Source of the DNA: Conoideocrella luteorostrata
Taxonomy: Eukaryota; Ascomycota; Sordariomycetes; Hypocreales; Clavicipitaceae
DNA length: 64,000 nt
NCBI GenBank assembly: GCA_032433595.1
Contig: JASWJB010000062.1
Span: 102,573 to 166,572 of the forward strand
Direction: 5' to 3'
Under the pieces are notes generated by a model that saw only the letters and a program-made list of their open reading frames with translations, ran no database searches and was not told the DNA's origin. Both the position numbers and the translations under genes were made by a program. Shown here piece after piece: positions 56,768-64,000 of the stretch. Within the stretch, counting starts at the first letter, position 1; every line of letters begins with the position of its first letter.

Positions 56768-59359
56768 TTATACGTTCAACCATGTACCACGGAACATGCT
56801 AGCATCATCAGCAGCAATTTCCCAGGTCTTTCCTGCTACGGCTAATGTCTCTGCCCAATCCGCAACATTAGACGCAACATGACACCTGCACACGGGCTGG
56901 CCCCAGAAGGAAATGCCACTTCCGGAGCCGCCGCGGATCCAACTCTGGATATCTGGCTGCAGGTGCATTCCGATATGGGCAATATCTGATTTCGGGATCG
57001 CAGGGTCGCACACACAGGCCTCGTCGTTCATTGTCCAGGCCCAAAGTACGGTGGCGGCCGCGGAGAGTGCCATGTAGAAAATTGGATCAAAGCAATATGC
57101 TGGCTGGGAGGGGTCCATCAGTAAAGATGACTTGTATGCCACCCATACTTGCAGCGAGGCCACGACGGCGGTTCGGCCATCTGGCGAGAGGGCCCATTCT
57201 TGTACAGCCAGCATATTCTGCTGCCATGCTCGTGATGCGGCTGAGGGGTCCATCTGTAAGGGTGGGTTGGGACAGAGGTATAGTTCTCGCATTCTCCTGA
57301 TGTCCGCGTGGAGGTGAATTATGAGAAGCAACAGTAGGGGTCGGATATTGTGTATACACGAGTCCAATCGGCTGGTCACGTCTTGCCTCCAGTTTGGGCT
57401 TCGGGAGGATTCGCCCCCCAGATAGCTTTTCAGGATGGTAGCTGTGTAGCCACCGACGACCAAGGGCTTTCGTGACTCGGCGACTATGGTGTCCAGTTGG
57501 TCCAGCGCGAGGCATAGCTTGTGATACAAGTCTGCTTTTTTCAGCGCCGCGATGTCTGGGTTGACCGCTGTTTCCTTCTTCAACGACCATATGTCGTTCC
57601 AGAGTCCCAGCAAGCACAGTTGGATATCTTCGGGGAGGATTCCGGAGGGCACTTCTTCGGGCTTGCGCACATCCAGTTGCGACATGTTGTAGTTGCCGCG
57701 CGTCCACGGCTCGCTTCGGCACCGGTCGAAGAATACCATGATGCCGTATGAATTCCACATGGCAAACGTCGAGGTCAGTCCTAGCTCTAACTCGGCCCGC
57801 CGAAGCAAGGGCGGCTGACCGTACAGTATTGACAGGTAAGTGTCTACTTTGAATGCGCATGTCGCAATTCTAGATATGTTAGTCCCTTGGAGTCTTTATT
57901 TTTAGAGCTGAAAGAAAGGTCTGTTTGGTTATTTACCTCTTCCAACGCTCAGTCGTTCCGAAGATCCAAGGTCGGAAGTCCCCGGGGTAGTGTGTCAGTC
58001 GTTGAGTTTCAATAGCATCCTCTTGGAAGCACCCGTTCATGCGGAGCGCCGATACGAGTAAACTAAACAACATACGAGATTGTCTTATGACGGAGTCCTT
58101 CTGTAAACACGTAAGCTAGAGGTATAAATAAAAGAGATGAATGTGGTGAAAGGTGTATCACGAACTCCAGTTTCGAATGCGAAGACAACATTTAACAGAG
58201 ATAGCTGATAGAGGTCGGCAGGCCATGGCTGCGTTGGATCCATGTCGCATTCGTTCTAGGACAGCAGGGATTAGCAAAAGAACTGATGATATGACAACGG
58301 TAAGAGCCGACGCATTACACTTCATAGAAGAAGGCAACACCTTAAATACGCTTGGGGCGAAGAGGGCATGATGAGAAGGAACGAGGGCTCTTACTAATTC
58401 TCTATAGAATTGCTTGACAAGACACTCGTGAATTCGCAGAATTTGGTCCTTCAACTTGACATCCCCATGCAACCACGATTCGATGATGACAATGGTTGCG
58501 ATGACTTGAACAGAGTCTGTCGCTTCGTTGATGACAGGTGCGTGGCAGATAGGCCATCGTGCGTGAAAAGTCTTCAGGTAAGAGTCGATACATTTCGAGA
58601 GCCATGTCCGGGGAATGGCGTTCGGCTCAGACGGGGAGGCTAGAGGCTTTCTGGTGAGAATCCTGTATAATATACCGAGCGCCGTTGCCCTGCTGAAATT
58701 CACGTGCGGATCTGTGTCATTCTCGTCGATTTGAAGGAAGAGAGGCTCTGCTGCTAGTATGCCAGGAGACCCCAAGGTCGGTGTCGGGGTACCCGACCCC
58801 GAATCGCTTCCGACATTGGACGACTGTTGTTGTTGGTGGTGATGGAACTGAACAGGCCCGTCTCCAGCAGGTTCTTCTCGTGGGTCAGAGCTTCCCCGGG
58901 TGTATGTACAAGCAACCCTTCTTTTGGCACATAACGTGCATTGATTGCCTCCACTGCATCTTGTTTTGTTGGCATGACAGGTATCACAGGCTCTATCCCG
59001 GCGAGGCTCATGGGAGGCAGCCGTGCTGTCATGCAGCGTAGCATGGCGACGAAGTAGATCACTAAGTAGAACCCGCATTAATGTCTTGCTCGCAATATGA
59101 AGTAAACGAGCTGCTCTTGAGCATTGTGCAAAGATTTCAGGGTGCTTTTCTTTTTTATTTCTGTTTTCCCTCCCTTTTCCATTGCTTTAGTTTTTTTTTT
59201 TTAATGGATCGAGACTCACCTTCGAGTAAACGAGCGTCCACATACTTCACACCGAAATGATCTACCGGTGTGGCTTGCTTGATGCCTGCGTAAATGTTCC
59301 TTCCTGATAAACGACTTGCCGCAATGACAAATGTGACGGCTGGTAGTTGGTTCGGCCAT
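56768..59359 (-). CDS. transcription factor with two C2H2 fingers plus Zn2Cys6
   Basis: Model: exons 59359-59220, 59061-58395, 58255-58166, 58100-57937 and 57869-56768, 720 aa. Exon 1 reads [20 protein letters not shown], then [10 protein letters not shown] and [14 protein letters not shown]. It joins exon 2 at [12 protein letters not shown], so the two exons make two adjacent C2H2 fingers. The first has a CxC rather than CxxC spacing. The Zn2Cys6 cluster follows: [12 protein letters not shown] then [13 protein letters not shown] (CX2CX6CX5CX2CX6C, about residues 70-100). A His/Gln-rich linker precedes a fungal trans domain (PF04082-like): [58 protein letters not shown] and [17 protein letters not shown]. 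All donors and acceptors keep frame; the intron 59219-59062 is 158 bp. Without exon 1 the protein would begin in mid-finger, which supports the longer model. Target genes are unknown; the divergent neighbour is the NmrA-like gene. Confidence 0.84.
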
Positions 59360-60667
59360 GTGTCATAAATCACCGGAAGCCCGGAGACGCGCCTAAAAGC
59401 GGCAAAATAATTGGGTAGATTGAGATACTGGTCCAATAGTGGCTTACTATGGTCGGCAATGTTTCTCCCACTCCTCCCGAGACGGCGCGGAAAGATCGAG
59501 CCAGCGCAAGGACTTGGATGCAAGTCGATCTCGGTAGTGGAGATTTAATCCAACAGACTGGAATCGACGATGCGTTGATTCGCCCAGCAATAGTCTGGTA
59601 CCGAATCAATAGCAGAATCCCAACCGGGTGTTTCGGTAACCTGTGGTGTATCTTGATGTTGGACAACAGCATGCGGCTCCGCTGGGATGGCGGGATGGCG
59701 GGATGGAGGGTTGGAGGGATGGCGGTGATTTTGGTGGTGATGGCTGTGGTGCGATTTGCTCCTTGCCCAATTGGCACAGCCAGGGAACTATTCCTCGCCA
59801 ACCAAAGGAAATAAGCCGCGGATTCTTGACCAAGTCAAATCGATTTTGTCATTCACAGCATGCAATCGCGACCTCGGGGATATCGAGCCTTGGGAAAACA
59901 TGGCGATAGTTGACAGCCCGTGGGCCATGTAAATGCCAGCAATTCGGTAGAGTGGGATGCATGCATCGAGGTGCAGCCCACCGGACGGCGAGAATTAGAA
60001 ATCCGGTCGTCATGCTCGGCAGTGACAGAGACCTAACGAGCGGGCTCACCGGGTCAATGCGTTCGCACTAGGGTGGCATTACGACTCGCGCTGCTCCCAC
60101 TCCTTCCTGCTGCTCTGTTCTCCAGCAACCCACGTGCTGGCTGGTTGGTAATGGAGTAGTGCCCCAATCTGTTGCTGTAGACACGCCCCGTGTGTGCTGG
60201 CCACTCGCGACCCACAGTTCGAACTCTACGCGGCGTGACAGCATCCCACAATCTCCATCCATCCATCATCCCACTCTGCCGCCGACTTTCACTTTATCAA
60301 TCTCAGATGAGACGAACCGAGCTGAGCTAAGCCAGGTAGGCTGTAGTCACGGCGCGGACGAACCCATTCACCCATCCCGCCCGCTGCGTGTAAGCAGAAT
60401 TCCAACGTCACATATTACCAAGATGATGCGATACAGTGTATTTCAAAGGCGACGAGTTCGTGAAGGTGTATAGAGGAAATATTGATGTATTTATTTAGGA
60501 TGTGATTTCCGTTGTTTGGGAACAGTTTCAATTTCACCCATCAAACAGCATCCCTTACCACGAACAGCAACCACTGCCACAAACACCGTCGCAGCCACCC
60601 AAAAGTTGTTGTAATTATCATTGTTGTTCATTTTCCCAACCAAGATACATCTGCCAGATAAAAAAAC
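59360..60667. promoter_or_regulatory. divergent region, dual-finger regulator and NmrA-like gene
   Basis: 1.3 kb with no supported gene. It contains a GGGATGGC-type tandem repeat (about 59684-59725) and CCATC repeats (60255-60270). Confidence 0.5.
59684..59725. repeat. GGGATGGC short tandem repeat
   Basis: Imperfect tandem copies of GGGATGGC/GGGATGGA in intergenic DNA. Confidence 0.7.
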
Positions 60668-61570
60668 ATGTCTGCCCCCATCAAGAACGTGACCATCGTC
60701 GGTGCGGCGGGAAACCTCGGCACAACTGTGTTTCAGAAGCTCGTCGACTCCACAAACTTCAACTTGCAGGTTCTGCGACGACCCGACTCTACGACAAAGT
60801 ACCCGACGGGTACGAGAGTTGTAGATGTCGACTTTAGCTCTGTTGATGCCCTTACCGCCGCATTGAAGGGTCAGGATGCGGTCATCGCGCTCTTTGGCGC
60901 CACGTCGTTGGGGCTGCAGCCTGCCCTTATCGATGCGTCCATCCGGGCAGGAGTGCAGCGTTTCATCCCTTCAGAGTTCGGCGGAGATGTCAGCCTTCCC
61001 AAGAATCGCGCATTGCTCCCGTTCCTCGAGAAGGGTAAGGTGGAGGACTACTTGATCGAAAAGTCCAAGACGTCCTCCTTGTCGTATACTTTTGTGTTCA
61101 ATGGCCCATTCTTGGACTGGGGCCTTGAGAACAACTTCATCTTCGATACTTCAGCTTATCAGCCGACCATTTATGAGGGTGGAGACCGAGTCTTCAGCAC
61201 CACCACCCTGGACACCGTCGCCAATGGTATAGTTGGCGTGCTGTCACACCCTTTCGAGACCAAGAATAGGGCCGTCTACCTCGAGGATGTGAAGGTCTCT
61301 CAGAACGAGCTTCTGTCCATCGCCAAGAGGGTTGCATCGAACAAGTCTTGGCAGCCCAGACATACCACGCTGGATGAAGCTACTGCTGCAGCTGACGAGC
61401 GTCTGAAACAGGGAACTGTCGACGTTCATACTGTTGCTCCATACTTGTATCGATCGATTTTTGACCCCGCACACGGGGGCAATTTTCAGAAGAATGACAA
61501 TGCGATCCTGGGGGTCACGGCGAAGGATAAGAAAGTCATTGAGGAGGTTTTTGCCAAGATTATCAGCTAG
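60668..61570 (+). CDS. NmrA-like / isoflavone-reductase-like NAD(P)-binding protein
   Basis: Atypical short-chain dehydrogenase of the NmrA / isoflavone reductase-like group (PF05368 / PF13460). Members either reduce aromatic substrates with NADPH or act as redox sensors; this sequence does not decide. Single exon, 300 aa, the usual length. The N-terminal dinucleotide motif is VTIVGAAGNLGTTVF (GxxGxxG). Next come LQVLRRPDSTTKYP, with the Arg typical of NADPH preference, DAVIALFGATSLGLQPALID and RFIPSEFGGDVSLPKN. The FNGPFLDWGLENNFIF segment is the variable substrate region. The C-terminal half lacks a conserved Lys that I can assign as catalytic. It stands alone between the dual-finger regulator and the HET gene. 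Confidence 0.88.
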   Translation: MSAPIKNVTIVGAAGNLGTTVFQKLVDSTNFNLQVLRRPDSTTKYPTGTRVVDVDFSSVDALTAALKGQDAVIALFGATSLGLQPALIDASIRAGVQRFIPSEFGGDVSLPKNRALLPFLEKGKVEDYLIEKSKTSSLSYTFVFNGPFLDWGLENNFIFDTSAYQPTIYEGGDRVFSTTTLDTVANGIVGVLSHPFETKNRAVYLEDVKVSQNELLSIAKRVASNKSWQPRHTTLDEATAAADERLKQGTVDVHTVAPYLYRSIFDPAHGGNFQKNDNAILGVTAKDKKVIEEVFAKIIS

Positions 61571-61724
61571 AGAGAGAGTATTTATTATACAGCTCATAGC
61601 CCAGTTCATTAATTAACATGATATAAGCCTATAGTCACAAAAAGAAAGAGATCGGGCATCAGAAACGCGAAAGTGCAAGTGTCGACAAAATCATTTTCGT
61701 TCGAATCTGTGTTTCTATAAGTGT
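61571..61724. other. short convergent 3' region
   Basis: 154 bp between the NmrA-like and HET genes. Confidence 0.5.
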
Positions 61725-63827
61725 TCAAATAATATCCACATCTCTAGTTAATGCCTCGTTCCATGCTTCACCATACATGATGCCATGAACATAAGTCGGT
61801 CCTATTAACTCAAACTGGTCCTTGCCAGTCACCATCCGGGTAATAAATGGGGTCTTTCCGCCTCGAAAAAGCGCGATATGATCGCCCACAGCGCTCTGCC
61901 TGGGGACTATGGCCAGATAACCCTTCTCCGTCCTTGCCAGGCGTCGATACAGCGTCCTTTCGGTTGCCGTCCCATATACCCGGTCGTTCAAATTACCCAA
62001 CCCCGTAATGATTCCCGTTGCGGCGACCAGTGATTTGTAGATGCCACCATTCGCGCCAAGTCCCTTCAGAAAACTCATCTTCTTAGGTCCACGAAGCGTC
62101 TTCCGCCACTTCTTGTACCCACTCAAAGCTGACTCAGGGCTCGCTATGTTCCCGGCGCACAAGGTGATAGCAAAGGCAGTTTCCGCGTCTTCACCCGTGG
62201 GGTACTTTGAGTACTCTCGAGAAAAGGCAAGCTTCTCCCACGCCACAAGCGTGTCAAAGTATGAGCCCAGGCCCTTGCCAACAGTCTTCCAGAAGCCCGT
62301 GAACGAAGCCCGTGACGAAGTCATGCCGGCGACTGCTACATGGTCCAGCCTTGGTACCGTAAGGGTATCTTCCAACAACATGATTCTGTCAATTACGTAA
62401 CCTGATAGTTTCAGAGTGTCCCCGTTTACTTTCCCCGTGGGGTCCCATTGATCCGAGCCGGAAGCCCGAAACTGTCTGGACTGTTGTTTTCCCAGATCAT
62501 TCCGATCTTCTTCTCGAACCAGCATAGCCGGGACGGGGGGTGCCCGATAACTCCAGTCTGGAACCCAAGAAGGAGAGCTCAATGTTGACTCTGGTACGCG
62601 ATCTGTGAGCAGCACATCCAGATTTTTTGTGTAGGACATGATGGCGAGTGCGGCCCGCTTGAAGCATTCTTCCACGGATATGGTGTAATCTGGCGCCAGC
62701 CCTAGTTTGTTAGACTCATCCGGATCGAGAAGACCAAGAACCGAATATATCTTGTCCCTCGCATCTGTAGCGTGTAATTTCAAAGCCTCCCAAAGTACCC
62801 AAAGGAAATCAATGTGTTGAACATATTCATGCTTGTTTGGAAGTTGCACCTTCCCTCGCATCAACATCATCAGTGTCAGTCCGCTTCCGAGGAGCTGCTC
62901 AGGTCGACCGGTAAGTGCGCCGTCGCTAAGGACAAGGGCCAATGAAACCCCGATATAAAAGTTCTCCCAGTCGAGGGACTTTGCACCACATACAACGAGT
63001 GTTTCTAACCCGAGACATGCTTCTTGGAGGACCCAACAGCGGGTGAACCAAGGGCGTGATATCAAGCGTAAAAGGGCTGTCGCTTCTTCGCTGCTAACTT
63101 CATTCTCCACATATTTGTCTCCTGATATCGTTCCATTCGATTTTTGTCCATCTGTAATGATACTCGTGAGCTTGGGATCTTTGATATCGATGTCTTCATC
63201 ATCTGGACGTTGCGAGCCGTCGCTCTCAGTTTCGGCGCCACGCCGCCTCGATCTATCCAGTCTTTGTTTCAGTATCTCTTGTCTTCGAGGTCCCCACAGA
63301 ATTTCCGGGTTATCCAGCTCGAAATTGTTGTCGGCGAGAAGATCCTGATTGCTCGCGATCAGGCGTTCACAGAGAGGGAAGACCAGGTCGCTGTCGCCGT
63401 CGCCGTCGCCAAGCCAGATGACTACTCTATTTGCGCGCTGGTATATCTGCCGCATGAGACGCACTTCATATGCTCGCTCGGAGACATCATCCTGATTAAT
63501 GCAAATGGCATCGACCCATAGAACCCTTTCAATTTCAGCGAGGCGAAGATGACGGAGAGCAGATTCTAGGTTCTCTGTGACTGGGAAGGGCTTTCCATCG
63601 CAGAAAATGAGACGTCTATGCGCGGAATCGCCCCAGCAATATGACAACGCTTCGTACGATTGCTCATCAGCCAAACTAGCGACGGAGAGGCTGACAAGGA
63701 TGGGGTCGGTAGGATCCTGGCTCGGCGATAATGTGAGAATGCGGATATGGTCGCCGCCTGGGAGATGCTCAATCTTTTCGTACGCTATGCTAAACATTTC
63801 GTCAAAAATAACACTGGCGGTTTGCAT
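61725..63827 (-). CDS. HET-domain protein (heterokaryon incompatibility type)
   Basis: Proteins with this N-terminal domain (PF06985) trigger cell death after fusion of unlike fungal cells; many paralogues have no tested role. Single open frame, 700 aa from the ATG at 63827. The three HET blocks are present: YEALSYCWGD (about 58-67), VLWVDAICINQDD with QIYQRANRVVIWLGD (about 103-145), and RPWFTRCWVLQEACL (about 265). A charged insert (RRGAETESDGSQRPDDEDID) lies between blocks two and three. After the domain come DARDKIYSVLGLLDPDE, PDYTISVEECFKRAA and PSWVPDWSYRAP, the common extension of large fungal HET proteins, and a C-terminal IVPRQSAVGDHIALFRGGKT segment, also usual. No NACHT or repeat domain follows. 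The frame is intact, unlike the NLR relic at the other end of the window. Confidence 0.91.
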   Translation of the reverse strand: MQTASVIFDEMFSIAYEKIEHLPGGDHIRILTLSPSQDPTDPILVSLSVASLADEQSYEALSYCWGDSAHRRLIFCDGKPFPVTENLESALRHLRLAEIERVLWVDAICINQDDVSERAYEVRLMRQIYQRANRVVIWLGDGDGDSDLVFPLCERLIASNQDLLADNNFELDNPEILWGPRRQEILKQRLDRSRRRGAETESDGSQRPDDEDIDIKDPKLTSIITDGQKSNGTISGDKYVENEVSSEEATALLRLISRPWFTRCWVLQEACLGLETLVVCGAKSLDWENFYIGVSLALVLSDGALTGRPEQLLGSGLTLMMLMRGKVQLPNKHEYVQHIDFLWVLWEALKLHATDARDKIYSVLGLLDPDESNKLGLAPDYTISVEECFKRAALAIMSYTKNLDVLLTDRVPESTLSSPSWVPDWSYRAPPVPAMLVREEDRNDLGKQQSRQFRASGSDQWDPTGKVNGDTLKLSGYVIDRIMLLEDTLTVPRLDHVAVAGMTSSRASFTGFWKTVGKGLGSYFDTLVAWEKLAFSREYSKYPTGEDAETAFAITLCAGNIASPESALSGYKKWRKTLRGPKKMSFLKGLGANGGIYKSLVAATGIITGLGNLNDRVYGTATERTLYRRLARTEKGYLAIVPRQSAVGDHIALFRGGKTPFITRMVTGKDQFELIGPTYVHGIMYGEAWNEALTRDVDII

Positions 63828-64000
63828 CAAGTATGAGGCGCCTCCGTTGGACTAGAAATATTGATGAAGCAGCTCATGCGGTGTGTTTTTCAGCCCCGTC
63901 AATAGTCTGACCCAGCTGATGCAGACTGCGTGAATCCCGGCCCGCCCAAAGGAACATGAGGCATATTTGCCGGGCGGCAGGCCTTCGCTTTCCCTTTTTT
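63828..64000. other. upstream flank of HET gene (window edge)
   Basis: Probable promoter or 5' leader of the HET gene, cut by the window end. No gene seen. Confidence 0.45.

Noticed and set aside
59155..59523. 122-residue minus-strand frame ending at the A-tract
   Set aside because: It is a different frame over the C2H2 exon; the real coding frame there gives the zinc fingers.
1..64000. tRNA or rRNA genes
   Set aside because: I looked for A- and B-box patterns and found none convincing; a tRNAscan-SE run would settle it.

Overview
The window is nuclear DNA of a filamentous ascomycete, most likely a Sordariomycete of the order Hypocreales. The signs are short spliceosomal introns (about 50-160 bp) with GTRNGT donors and CTRAC/CTAAC branch points, pyrimidine-rich leaders, and gene families typical of these fungi (HET, Zn2Cys6, SesB/NB-ARC/TPR, ArAE). 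The genus call is inference. All exon models were made by hand from the sequence; spliced lengths were checked to be multiples of three and to rejoin conserved motifs.

Layout. 0-6.5 kb is an accessory graveyard: a decayed NLR-type gene (SesB-like hydrolase, NB-ARC, TPR; minus strand), a decayed beta-lactamase-type serine hydrolase (plus) and an unidentified coding-like fragment. 6.5-9.5 kb is gene-free and rich in simple repeats. 9.5-46.2 kb is mostly housekeeping: SIR2/HST1-type sirtuin, SCY1-like pseudokinase, mitochondrial BCAA aminotransferase, a complex I subunit, an ArAE/DUF2421 membrane protein, DNA2, an unknown membrane protein, an Aim21-like protein, TVP18, an ornithine cyclodeaminase-like protein, peroxisomal 3-ketoacyl-CoA thiolase, MsrB, an ArfGAP and the SNARE SFT1. 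A 3 kb gap at 32-35 kb holds a small inverted-repeat transposon. 46.2-51 kb is gene-poor with a decayed APH-type phosphotransferase. A YSC84-like SH3 gene follows at 51-52.4 kb. 53.8-64 kb is accessory again: two convergent transcription factors, an NmrA-like oxidoreductase and a HET-domain gene.

Functional links. Several promoters carry motifs that fit their genes: a perfect Leu3-type palindrome before the aminotransferase, two CCTCGG/CCGAGG (Far-type) boxes before the thiolase, and an MCB box between DNA2 and its divergent neighbour. Trafficking and actin genes recur (TVP18, SFT1, ArfGAP, SCY1-like, Aim21, YSC84), but they are not evidently co-regulated. Allorecognition-type genes lie at both ends: the dead NLR at the left, an intact HET gene at the right.

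The least obvious results are: a transcription factor with two C2H2 fingers plus a Zn2Cys6 cluster, whose first finger exon is hidden in an out-of-frame ORF; a 230 bp element with 25 bp perfect terminal inverted repeats and a 9 bp target duplication (Mutator-like MITE); a 9-mer, TACGGAGTA, recurring only in gene-free DNA; a 7-nt first exon that splits the thiolase PTS2 signal; and a 51 bp intron made largely of homopolymer runs. I found no clearly new multi-gene system; the best candidate for one is the 53.8-63.8 kb TF/TF/NmrA/HET block.
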